Shown piece by piece: positions 1 to 8,900 of a stretch of 64,000 nucleotides of DNA (the first letter of the stretch is position 1; each line of letters starts with the position of its first letter). The notes under the pieces are model-generated. The model did no database searches, was not told where the DNA came from, and saw only the letters and a program-made list of their open reading frames with translations. The translations under genes and the position numbers were made by a program. Source of the DNA: SZUA-309 sp965232595 (GTDB lineage Bacteria; Pseudomonadota; Gammaproteobacteria; Pseudomonadales; Azotimanducaceae); the NCBI GenBank assembly GCA_965232595.1, contig OZ246983.1, positions 1,922,001 to 1,986,000 of the forward strand, in the 5' to 3' direction.

Positions 1-609
1 ATGCCGCTGGCAACAAACGGAGATCAGCATCCTTCCTCCCAGAATCGGGTGGAGCGGGTGCTTTCCGCGTGGCTGTCGGATGCAACCTTCCAGGACGAGA
101 AGGGTGATCCGCGACCGCTGGATTTCCAGGGCGAGGCCAGCTTCAGCGAGCTGGTTCGTCGCCACAGCGGCGATATGCCGGCCCGGGCGGTTGCAGACGA
201 GTTGATTCGCATCGGCGTGCTCGCCGAAGCGGACGATCGGAAGCTGCGGCTGCTTTCCCGCGGTTACGTGCCGGATCCGGAATCCCAGGAGCTGGTGCGG
301 ATTCTCGGTACCCACGCCGAAGACTGGTTCAACACCTTCGATCACAACATGACGCACGGGCGGGAAGACGCCCGCTATCAGCGTCAGGTCATTTACACCG
401 AAGTGCCGGCCCGGCACGCAGAAGAGTTTCGATCCTTGAGCGCCCGTTGGGGTCAACAGACGCTTGAGGAGCTGGATAGATGGCTAGCTGAAAAGAAAGC
501 CACGCGGGACGCGAATGAGCCAACAGTGAGGTTGGGACTCGGAATATACGAAATTGAAACCTGGTCGTCCGAAGACTCGGCAAGGAGTGAGCTTCGCGAT
601 GGAGATTAA
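1..609 (+). CDS. DUF6502 family protein (5' end outside the window)
   Basis: The frame is open from base 1 to a TAA at 607-609. The visible 202 residues look like the C-terminal two thirds of a DUF6502 protein, a family of about 270-290 residues that I recall as usually having a helical, DNA-binding-like N-terminus; that part is missing here, so the ATG at base 1 is probably internal. Motifs typical of the family include ELVRRHSGD and PARAVADELIRIGVL. The function of the family is unknown. The next gene, a DUF5666 protein, starts one base after the stop, so the two are probably co-transcribed. Confidence 0.75.
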   Translation: MPLATNGDQHPSSQNRVERVLSAWLSDATFQDEKGDPRPLDFQGEASFSELVRRHSGDMPARAVADELIRIGVLAEADDRKLRLLSRGYVPDPESQELVRILGTHAEDWFNTFDHNMTHGREDARYQRQVIYTEVPARHAEEFRSLSARWGQQTLEELDRWLAEKKATRDANEPTVRLGLGIYEIETWSSEDSARSELRDGD

Positions 610-610
610 A

Positions 611-1954
611 ATGAAATCGTTAGCGAGAACCCTGATCACCGCGGCGTGTGCTGTTTTGTCAGCCACCAGCGGGCTGCACGCGATTGCAGATGGCATCAGC
701 GGCTCAGGCGTCGTCAAGTACTTCCACTCGGTCGTCATCGATGGTGTTCACTACCAGACGGACAGAGCCATCATCCGCATCAACGGCGAGCCTGCCCTGG
801 AGGCGGATCTGAAGGTGGGCTACCACGTCAGCTACCGCGCCGACAGCGATACGCTCGAAGCCTGGTCGATGGACTACTACGACACCGTTGCCGGTCAGAT
901 CGAATCGGTGCAGATCATCGATCCGGACATGCAGGTCGCCCGCATCAAGGTGCTGGGCCAGACGGTGGAGACGGACGCGGAAACCTGGCTGCACGGCGTA
1001 GCGCTCGATGGGCTCCAGGCAGGACTGCCGGTTGCCATCAGCGCCGAATGGCTGCCGAACGGCAAGCTGATCGCGAGCTCCATCGATGCGGTCAGCCGCG
1101 CAACCCACGTGCTGTCCGGTCCGATCAGCGGCATCGACGACGACATCTTCAGCATCGGCGGCGTCAGGGTGGACGCGTCGAACATCGGTACGGAAGTGAA
1201 CGATGTGGAGCTCGAAGCGGGCGAGTGGATTCATGCGCTCGGTTACTTCGATGGCAACACCCTGCACGCAGAGCGGCTGGTCCGGATGACGGATCGCGGC
1301 GTGAAAGCGCTGCCGACCACCATGGAAGGCGCGCTGCGCCGGGAGAACGGTCGCTGGAAGCTCCGCGAGCTGACTCTGGAAATGCAGGACGAAGCGAAGC
1401 TGCTGCCTGGCCTTCGGGCAACGGTCTCGGGCCTGCTGCGGCCGGACGGCACCCTGACTGCAAACGAGGTGCGAACCGAGCCTAAGCGTCGTTACCGGCT
1501 GGATGGGGTGATCGAATCGGTCGAGGCCGACGGCGCCTCACTCATGATCGACGGTCGGCGGGTGCAGATGGATGATCGCACCAGCCTCCGGGACGATCGT
1601 GACGGCTATCGCTGGCTGGGGCCGGAAAATCTGGGTGCGCACGACGCGGTGAGCATGATCGTCGAGGAAGTCGATGGCCAGCTGCGGGCGCGCAAGGTGA
1701 CCCGAACGGCCACCCTGCAGGCGCTGGTGCGGGCTCAGGTGACCAACATGCACTGGTGGCGCGGCCCGGAGCTTCTGAAGAAGCGCCAGGCGGCGGCTTT
1801 CGATGCGCACACCGCCCGTTACAACGGCAAGCGTGTCTCCCCCTGGCGGCTTCGCTTCCTGCTCAAGGCAGGAGATGAGCTGACCCTGCGCTACGACGCC
1901 AGAGGTCGCGTCGTCAGCGCAGAGGCGGCTGGCGATCCCGAGCGGGACGAGTAA
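611..1954 (+). CDS. Exported DUF5666 domain protein
   Basis: The start at 611 was chosen because GGAG (601-604) lies six bases upstream and the reading begins MKSLARTLITAAC, a clear signal peptide cut near HAIADG. An ATG at 599 in the same frame would overlap the upstream gene. The mature protein (about 425 residues) is built from repeated short beta-rich OB-like units (for example SGPISGIDDDIFSIGG and RRYRLDGVIESVEADG), as in DUF5666 proteins. It is probably periplasmic or surface-located and has no recognisable catalytic motif. It follows the DUF6502 gene directly; the two families are often neighbours, but their joint role is not known to me. Confidence 0.78.
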   Translation: MKSLARTLITAACAVLSATSGLHAIADGISGSGVVKYFHSVVIDGVHYQTDRAIIRINGEPALEADLKVGYHVSYRADSDTLEAWSMDYYDTVAGQIESVQIIDPDMQVARIKVLGQTVETDAETWLHGVALDGLQAGLPVAISAEWLPNGKLIASSIDAVSRATHVLSGPISGIDDDIFSIGGVRVDASNIGTEVNDVELEAGEWIHALGYFDGNTLHAERLVRMTDRGVKALPTTMEGALRRENGRWKLRELTLEMQDEAKLLPGLRATVSGLLRPDGTLTANEVRTEPKRRYRLDGVIESVEADGASLMIDGRRVQMDDRTSLRDDRDGYRWLGPENLGAHDAVSMIVEEVDGQLRARKVTRTATLQALVRAQVTNMHWWRGPELLKKRQAAAFDAHTARYNGKRVSPWRLRFLLKAGDELTLRYDARGRVVSAEAAGDPERDE

Positions 1955-1967
1955 AGGATCAGGCAAC

Positions 1968-3674
1968 GTGACGACGATAACGACCACTACTGAATCCGTG
2001 CGCGGCAACTCCGATCTGGCGACGCAGAGCATGAGTCAGTCGAAACATCGCAAGGGCCCGATGGCGGGCGCGCCGAAGCTGACGGTGCTGGATGCCGGGA
2101 GCGAGAGCCTCGACGCGCTGAAGGAGAAGCTCAGGGCTGAGTGCGCTTCAGGAAATCCCTGCATGGTGACTCTGGAAGAAGCGCAGATCGAAGGCTTCGA
2201 GGCGGATCTGACCGCAAACCCGCTGCTGGACTTCGTCTTCAAGCCGGTCAGCGAGAAGGCCCTGTCGCTGCGTTTGAACCGGCTCGCGGACACGGCAACG
2301 GCCATTGCCAGCAGGGAGTTCGAGCTCGAGAGCGTGAAGGCCGAGCTCGATCGGCTGGCCTACTACGATCGCATGACCGACCTGCCGAACTACGAGTTCT
2401 TCCGCCGCTACCTGGCTTTTCAGATTCGCCACGCTGAGCGCTACGGGCGTCGGCTCGCGGTGCTGGCGGTGGACCTGAAGAGCATTGGCCGGCTGCAGAG
2501 CGTGCTCGATGCGGACGGGATCCAACAGCTGCTGGCCGAATCCAGCCGCCGGATGGTCCGGGAGCTGCGCAGCTACGACGTGGTCGGCCAGGCACCGCAG
2601 ATGGTGCCGCTGCCGGACGAAAGGATGCTGACCCGGATCGAGGGTGATCGCTTCCTGGTGCTGCTCTCCGAGTTCCGCGACCTGCAGGACGTCACCGGCA
2701 TCGTGCAGCGGCTGCTGGACGCCGTCTCCGAACCCATGACCATCGACGGCACGGTCATCACGCCGACCCCGAAGGTGGGCATCAGCCTCTACCCCGAAGA
2801 CGGTGCCGACGACGATGTGCTCATCAAGAATGCGGTGTCGGCGCTGGAATTTTCTGAAGGACATCGGCTCGGCGAGCTGGGCTTTTTCGCCGAGTCGCTG
2901 AACGACAAGATTGCCGACCGGCTGCTCATGGAAGCCCGGCTCAGGCAGGCCGTCGAAACCGGCGCCTTCAACGTGCTCTACCAGCCGAAGGTGGCGTTGG
3001 AGTCGGGCCAGGTGACCGGCTTCGAAGCGCTCGTGCGCTGGCGGGACGAAGAGTTGGGCGAAGTGACGCCCGATCGCTTCGTGCCGCTTGCCGAAGAGCT
3101 GGGAATCGTCGGCGACATTACCCGCTGGATGGTCCGCAAGGTCTGCGAGCAGATCCGGGACTGGCAGGGACGGGGCATCAGCCCGCCGGTCGTGGCGGTA
3201 AACCTGTCGGGCCAGGACTTCATGCGGACCGACTTTGCCAACTACGTGACGGAGCAGCTGCTCGAGTTCGAGGTGCCGCCCCGAAACCTGGAGTTCGAGA
3301 TCACCGAGTCGGCGGTCATCCAGGACATGGAAACCTCGACCAAGGTGCTCGAGAGCCTGCGCTACATCGGCGTCAAGGTTGCGCTCGACGACTTCGGCAC
3401 GGGCTACTCTTCCCTGTCGTACCTGCAGCGCATGCCGGTGGACACGGTGAAGATCGACCGCTCGTTCATCAAGAACGTGACCAGCGACTGGAACAGCGCT
3501 GCCATCACCTCGGGCATCATCACCCTGTCCCATATCCTCAGCCTGAAGGTGGTAGCCGAAGGGGTGGAGACTGACGACCAGATCCAGCTGCTGCTGGACC
3601 AGAACTGCAACGAGGTGCAGGGCGCCTACTACAGCATGCCGCTGGCGGCCGAAGAGGCTGAGGTCTGGATGTAA
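1968..3674 (+). CDS. Cyclic-di-GMP phosphodiesterase with EAL domain and degenerate GGDEF domain
   Basis: 568 residues starting at GTG, 13 bases after the DUF5666 gene. Residues about 38-110 resemble a degraded receiver domain. Residues 130-300 are a GGDEF domain whose signature reads IEGDRF (224-229), so cyclase activity is unlikely. Residues 320-568 are an EAL domain with EALVRW (353-358), NLSGQDF, EITES, DDFGTGYSS, KIDRSF and VAEGVET, so all the metal-binding and catalytic motifs are present. It should hydrolyse c-di-GMP to pGpG in the cytoplasm. No transmembrane segment is evident. The degenerate GGDEF may act as a GTP-sensing regulatory domain, as in some family members; that is inference. 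Confidence 0.9.
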   Translation: MTTITTTTESVRGNSDLATQSMSQSKHRKGPMAGAPKLTVLDAGSESLDALKEKLRAECASGNPCMVTLEEAQIEGFEADLTANPLLDFVFKPVSEKALSLRLNRLADTATAIASREFELESVKAELDRLAYYDRMTDLPNYEFFRRYLAFQIRHAERYGRRLAVLAVDLKSIGRLQSVLDADGIQQLLAESSRRMVRELRSYDVVGQAPQMVPLPDERMLTRIEGDRFLVLLSEFRDLQDVTGIVQRLLDAVSEPMTIDGTVITPTPKVGISLYPEDGADDDVLIKNAVSALEFSEGHRLGELGFFAESLNDKIADRLLMEARLRQAVETGAFNVLYQPKVALESGQVTGFEALVRWRDEELGEVTPDRFVPLAEELGIVGDITRWMVRKVCEQIRDWQGRGISPPVVAVNLSGQDFMRTDFANYVTEQLLEFEVPPRNLEFEITESAVIQDMETSTKVLESLRYIGVKVALDDFGTGYSSLSYLQRMPVDTVKIDRSFIKNVTSDWNSAAITSGIITLSHILSLKVVAEGVETDDQIQLLLDQNCNEVQGAYYSMPLAAEEAEVWM

Positions 3675-3750
3675 GGGTCGCCAGGCTGCGACCTGCTGAA
3701 AAAGTGCCCTGACGACCGCCGCCGCCGACGCTCGATCAGGGCCAGGGCTG

Positions 3751-3772
3751 ACACCTGCGCGGTGGCAGGTGT
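3751..3772. terminator. Hairpin, possible terminator
   Basis: ACACCTGC and GCAGGTGT form a perfect 8-bp stem around a 6-base loop, between the convergent ends of the EAL gene and the membrane-protein gene. A second, overlapping stem (GTGCC GGG GGCAC, 3771-3783) competes with it. There is no T tract, so this is at best a weak or bidirectional terminator. The rest of the 260-base gap shows no coding signal. Confidence 0.4.
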
Positions 3773-3934
3773 GCCGGGGGCACCTACGATCCCTTTAGGT
3801 AAGCCACGCGTCGAAACGTTGGGTGATCCGACGGGCGAGGCGGACAAGCGCGGAACGGGTGACCGCGATTTTCCCTCATGCTGCCCCCAGCCAATCGAGC
3901 ATAGTGCCGGCGCGCCTGCCGGCGCGGTACAAAA

Positions 3935-4618
3935 TCACACTGAGGGCGGGCTGCCAGCCTGTCGCATCAGCTTTTCGTCGCCGCCGGAGCGGCGCAGCTC
4001 GTAGGTTTTGGTCAGCCAGTAGGCGGCAAAAACCCAGACGGCGAACGATTCGGCCCAGAACACCATCCGGCTGCTGTCCAGCAGCGCGCTGAGGAGCACG
4101 GCAGTCACGGGGGCCGCGATCATGAGCAGGCCCAGCAGGCCGTAGAGCTGGCGATAGCGACGCACCACCAGCTGGTTGGGTATCAGCTCCAGCGTATCCC
4201 GGGCCCGAAAGATGCAGATCCAGCCGATCGCGCCGAAGAAAGCCAGCGCCGCCGCGCCGTGCAGGAGGCTGGAGGTCAGCAGCGGCTGGCAGATCTGGCA
4301 GGGCGGCAGGTCCCTCACGGGTGGAACCAGCGCCACCACCACCGCCAGCACGCCCGCCAGGTTGAGCACCCTGTCTTCCTGGCGGCTGTAGCCGGCGTAA
4401 ACGGTAAGGCTGGCGCCAATGGCGATCAGCATGCCGACGAAGACGTCGCCCATGCGGGTGTAATAGTAGTCGGACAAAGACGGCTGGTAGGCCAGATCGG
4501 CGATGATCCAGCCGCCCAGAGACAGGGCCACCGGAAACACCAGGGCGCTGATCCCCATCGACAGCCTGAGGGTGAAGTAGGTGCGGCTGACGTGCGCCCG
4601 GAAGCGGTCTGCATCCAT
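3935..4618 (-). CDS. Multi-pass membrane protein of unknown function
   Basis: 227 residues from the ATG at 4618 (MDADRFRAHV), which lies two bases after the stop of the upstream Crp/Fnr gene. A longer open frame continues upstream but there it only shadows the regulator gene. Five or six hydrophobic segments are visible, with a short Cys-containing loop (CQICQ) between them. The general look is that of DUF998 or similar small integral membrane proteins, but I cannot assign a family with confidence. Tight coupling to the regulator suggests it is part of the same response, perhaps an envelope or redox-stress output. Confidence 0.7.
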   Translation of the reverse strand: MDADRFRAHVSRTYFTLRLSMGISALVFPVALSLGGWIIADLAYQPSLSDYYYTRMGDVFVGMLIAIGASLTVYAGYSRQEDRVLNLAGVLAVVVALVPPVRDLPPCQICQPLLTSSLLHGAAALAFFGAIGWICIFRARDTLELIPNQLVVRRYRQLYGLLGLLMIAAPVTAVLLSALLDSSRMVFWAESFAVWVFAAYWLTKTYELRRSGGDEKLMRQAGSPPSV

Positions 4619-4620
4619 GC

Positions 4621-5331
4621 TCAGCCGAACTCGCAGTCTGCCAGCCGGGCTTCCAGGCCCTTTCGGTCGGCTACCGTGAGCCGGGATTTGTCGCGAACGA
4701 TCAGGCCCGCCTCTCTGAGGCTGCCGTGTATTCTCGACACGTTCTCCCGGGTGGTGCCGACCCGGCTGGCCATGTCCCGGTCGGTGATGGTGATGGCCTC
4801 GTCCGGGCCCGCCTCCGTCAGCCGCAGCAACTCCAGATACACCCTGCCGCGGACGTCGTAGGTGTGGTACTCGAACAGGCGGCTGGTCAGGCGCCGGTTC
4901 AATCGCGCCAGGCGCTTGAGGATCACCAGCGCAAACTCCGGCGAGCTGCCCGCCAGCTCCAGGAATGCCTGGGAGCTCAAGCTGCCGAGCACACACTCCT
5001 CTTCGGCAATCACGTTTGCCGAGCGGCCGTCGCCATCCACAGCTGCCACCTCGCCGAACATCTCGCCGGCCGGCAGAACCTGATAGGTGAGGGAACGCCC
5101 GGTGGAACCGACCAAGCTGACCCGAACGGCGCCCGAGATGATCACGTACAGGTCGCGGCCGTCGTCGTTGTGGCGGACTACCGTGGTGCCTTTGTCGAAC
5201 CGCTGCGTCTTCAGGGTGCTGGCGAGCCGTTCCAGCACGCTGGCGGGCAGGTTCGCAAAGGTTTCCACACGAGCGAGGGCGGTGGCGGCAATTCGTCTTT
5301 CGACCGGCTGCTCTGTCGACTGCTGTTCCAC
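4621..5331 (-). CDS. Crp/Fnr family transcriptional regulator
   Basis: The cyclic-nucleotide-binding fold (about residues 20-140) includes FDKGTTVVRHND, LYVIISGAVRV and LPAGEMFGEVAAVDG. The C-terminal winged helix carries the recognition-helix pattern MASRVGTTRENVSRI. I chose the GTG at 5331 (VEQQSTEQ) because AGGA lies a few bases upstream and this gives 236 residues, the family norm; an ATG at 5436 lacks a ribosome site. No Fnr-type cysteine cluster is seen. Whether it binds cAMP cannot be read from the sequence. It is divergent from the HExxE/DyP genes, with the 170-base gap between as the obvious regulatory region. Confidence 0.85.
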   Translation of the reverse strand: MEQQSTEQPVERRIAATALARVETFANLPASVLERLASTLKTQRFDKGTTVVRHNDDGRDLYVIISGAVRVSLVGSTGRSLTYQVLPAGEMFGEVAAVDGDGRSANVIAEEECVLGSLSSQAFLELAGSSPEFALVILKRLARLNRRLTSRLFEYHTYDVRGRVYLELLRLTEAGPDEAITITDRDMASRVGTTRENVSRIHGSLREAGLIVRDKSRLTVADRKGLEARLADCEFG

Positions 5332-5501
5332 CTGCTTCCTGCGCTCCCTGCTGCAAGTCCCCTTGATGCGTCTTTGGTAGCCGATCCGGCAGCGAAATAC
5401 AAACCGGCGGCCGGTACAAGATTGCACTTCGCCCATCCCGGCAGGGGGGGAGAATACGTTCCCCCAACGCTTTCAGCAGCAGACGACGCAGGCACGAGCA
5501 C

Positions 5502-5915
5502 ATGACGATGCCCGATCTCGCCATCATCAACTTCAGCGACGTATCTGAAGGAGAAGCCCGGCGCGCCATCAGAGGCGTGAACCGGCAGGTAGCCGATGAC
5601 TTCCTGCCGATCTGGGGCGCAGGCTATTACTGCAAGCTGCACAGGCAACCCGAACCTAAGGGTGATGGTCAGGAAGCGCAGCCGGTGATCATCGAGCCGG
5701 ACCCGATCCCCGCGGATGCGGCGATCTTTCTGGTCGATCGCGGGCACATCAGCGCCGCGCTCAGCTATTGCTCACTGAATGCCGCAGCGCTGCCGGTTGC
5801 GTTCGTGTTCACCGATCTGGGCGATTGGACGGTGACCCTGTCGCACGAGGTCCTGGAGATGATTGTCGACTCCACCCTCGGCTACTTCCTCGCGGACCAG
5901 CCCAACAGCGCATAG
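5502..5915 (+). CDS. Small HExxE-motif protein, possibly C-terminally shortened
   Basis: 137 residues with the motif SHEVLEMIVDS near the C-terminus, resembling the putative metal site (HExxE) of uncharacterised proteins I recall near DyP-type peroxidase genes. In those relatives the sequence continues past this motif with a Cys- and Tyr-containing tail; here it stops about 15 residues later, so the gene may be truncated or a short variant. The following bases in other frames do not restore the tail. No signal peptide. It lies 84 bases upstream of the DyP-P450 fusion and is probably co-transcribed with it. Protease activity is only a guess. Confidence 0.6.
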   Translation: MTMPDLAIINFSDVSEGEARRAIRGVNRQVADDFLPIWGAGYYCKLHRQPEPKGDGQEAQPVIIEPDPIPADAAIFLVDRGHISAALSYCSLNAAALPVAFVFTDLGDWTVTLSHEVLEMIVDSTLGYFLADQPNSA

Positions 5916-5999
5916 CCGATCGGCGGGCTCGCGGCCACTTGCGTGTAGTAGCGTTCATCGTCAACACTCGAATCCGGTCGTGAGATAGGGAGATGCGCG

Positions 6000-8900
6000 A
6001 TGACTGAGCCTGTGGCGAGCAAGAGCCTGGCCGGCCCCTCGGAGATCTGCATGTTGATGCCGATCAAGGCCGGATTCACGGACGCGCTGGCAACCCAGAC
6101 CTACGAAGGCAGGCTCGGCAGCTTCACCAAGCTCTTCTCCGATCTCCGGGCCGTCAGCCGCGAAAGCCGGCTGCTGCAGCCGTTCTCTGACATCGTCGAT
6201 CGGCTGGAGACCATTCACGGCGTCACCATCTCGATCCTCGACGGCAAGCTGCTGCTCGCCGTGCACTTCGATCGACCCTGGGAGCCCTACATCCGGCTGG
6301 TCTGGGATCAGCTTGGCCACATCTTCGATCTGATCCTCTGCAACTGCGAAGGGTACGTGGAGGCGCACCGGAACAACCTTGGCTACGAAGCCTTTGCCGG
6401 CTGGATCCGTGCCTACCAGGTGGATACCGCCACCTTCTACATGAACGCCAACCGCACTGTGGATGACGTCATCTACCTGGACCGGCTGGAACGGCAGATG
6501 CGTGCCGGCCAGATGGATCCGGCGGCGCTTGCCACGCTTCCGCTGGAAACGCCGGAAGCCCGCGCCGAGTCGCAGCGGGCGACGCTGACCGGACCGGCCT
6601 ACGTCGATTACATCAAGCAGGGCGTGCAGGCGATCGCCGCGTTTCACGCGCTCAGCTATCTGTACCCGAAAGGCTCGCCGGACCATGACTACCTGCTCAG
6701 GGCTGCGCGCGCGGTCCTGCCGGAGAACGAGTTTCCGAAGCGAGCGGACTGGCAGCTGAGCGCAGAAAACGGCAGGGCGCTGAAAACCCTGCAGGCCGTG
6801 TTCTTTACCGAGCTCGACTGGTTCGAGAACTACCCGGAGAGCGATGCCCGGCAACCGGAGCCGAGCCCCATGCTCGCCTTCGACCCGGACAACGTGCAGG
6901 CCGGAATCACCTCGCCGTACGGGGCCAACGTCGGCTGCCTGGCGTTGCTGCAGGTAACGGACGCCGCCTCGGCACGGCAGTTTCTGACCGCGTTCCAGCA
7001 GACCATCAGCTGGGGGGTCGGGGTGACCGCGGAGCCGGGCTGCGAGCAGATCTTCCGCAACATCGCGTTCACCGCTGCTGGCCTGGCGCGGCTCGGGCTG
7101 GTGGAGGCTGAGCTTGAGAAGCTGCCCAGCGCGTTCCGCCAGGGCATGGCGGCGCGGGCCGGACTGATCGGCGATCTGCGCTTCAATCATCCCGACCACT
7201 GGCGCCTGCCGGAACGGAACTGGCCGCTGTCGGCCGAGCCTTCCGCGCAGCGGGTCAGTCCGGATTCCGTTGATGTGGTCATCCAGCTGCGTCGGCTGGC
7301 CCCGGACAAGCCGGACGGCACCGGCTTCGATCCGGTTCTGGTCGAGGAGCTGACTCGCCTTGCCGAGCAGGCGCAGGGCGGGCTGGCCGTGCTCTCGGTG
7401 CAGCCGATGTACTCGCGGGGAGATCCCGCCGCTCCGGTGGAGCACTTCGGTTTCCGGGACGGGATCAGCAACCCGCGGCCCAGCGCCGACGAGTCGGACG
7501 ACCCGGACGTCATTCCGCTCGGCGACGTGTTTCTCGGCCAGCCGAACAGCCTTGCTGACCGGCACCCGGCGACCTGGTCCGAACCTCTGTTCAAAGACGG
7601 GACCTTCCAGGTGATCCGCAAGCTGAGCCAGGATGTCGGCGGGCTGAACGCGGCGGTGACCGCAAACATTCCGGGGCGCTCGAAGCTGTCCCGGAAGGCG
7701 CTGAGGGCAGCCCGGGACGAGCTGCTGGCCAGGCTCATGGGCCGGACCAAGGACGGGGCTCCGCTGGTCGGCTCGCGGCAACCGGAAGCGAACGACTTCG
7801 ACTACGACAAAGATCCGGACGGGGCCCAGTGCCCGCTGTTCTCTCACGTCCGGCGGACCAATCCCCGCGATCAGCTCGAGTTCATCCCGCGGATCGTCCG
7901 CCGCGGCATGTCTTACGGGCCAGCCTACCGGGAACAGGAAGGGGCTGCGGGTGAGGAAGACCGAGGGCTGATTTTTCAGGCCTACAACGCCAGCATCGCC
8001 GAGCAGTTCGAGATCGTGCAGCGCTGGGTGAGCGGCGGTAACCGCACCGCACCCTACAGCCGGCTGTCCGATCCGATTCTGGGCGTGCCGGAGCCTGGCC
8101 AGCCGCGTCACTATCGCCTCGCCGATGGCACCCTGGTCGATCTCGGCGACCGACCCTTCGTGCGCCTGGAATGGGGCCTGTATCTGTTCGTGCCGTCGCG
8201 GGTTGGCCTGGCGATGATTGCCGCGCCGAAAGCCGACGCCGGTCGGGATTGGCTGGCCGAAGGGCGGGCAACCATCGACCGGCTGCGGGCGCTGGAGGAT
8301 CGGGATCGGGATGCTGCCGCTGTCGCCTGGAAGCGGCTGCTGGAAGAGAACGACTCGCTGGACGACGAGGCGCATCGGGCGGTCTGGCAGGTGGTGCGGG
8401 AGGAGCACAAAGGGGTGTTGGAAACCCCGTTCGGCGTGCTGGTCGGCAGCGCCGGGCTGGTGGAGAAGGTGCTCTCGGAGCCGGCGGATTTTTCGGTGGC
8501 CGCCTACCAGGAGCGGCTGTCGCGCAGCCTGGGGGAAAACTACCTGGGCATGGACCCGCCGGAGCACGACGAGCGGGCGGCGCGCGCCAACGCGGTGTTC
8601 AGCAGCATCGATGAGCGGCAGGCGTTTGCAGCGGCGCTGAAACCCGCGGCGACCCTGCTCGGCGGGCTCGGCAAGGTGGGCGGGCAGGCAACCATACCGC
8701 TGCCCAAGTACGTCGATCTGGCTCTGGCGGAAATTTCCAAGCTCTGGTTCGGCGTGCCGGACGCGCCTACCCTGCTGGAGCTGTTAGACGGGGCCAGGCC
8801 GAACCCGCGTGCGCTGGTGCAGGCAGGCGGCGAACCGCCCGCCGGCGCTGAGACCAGCCATTGCCCGGCGCACGTCAACTCTGCTTCCCGGTTCGTGTTT

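Noticed and set aside
2148..3533. 461-codon minus-strand open frame opposite the EAL protein
   Set aside because: The plus strand has complete GGDEF/EAL motifs; the minus strand has no homologous domain.
4619..5569. Upstream extension of the membrane-protein frame (544 codons in all)
   Set aside because: The extra part shadows the Crp/Fnr gene; the real start at 4618 follows that gene by two bases.
5961..8567. Long minus-strand open frame (868 codons) opposite the DyP-P450 gene
   Set aside because: It is the antisense shadow of a clearly coding GC-rich gene; its sequence has no known domain, is rich in Arg, His and Val as such shadows are, and has no ribosome site.
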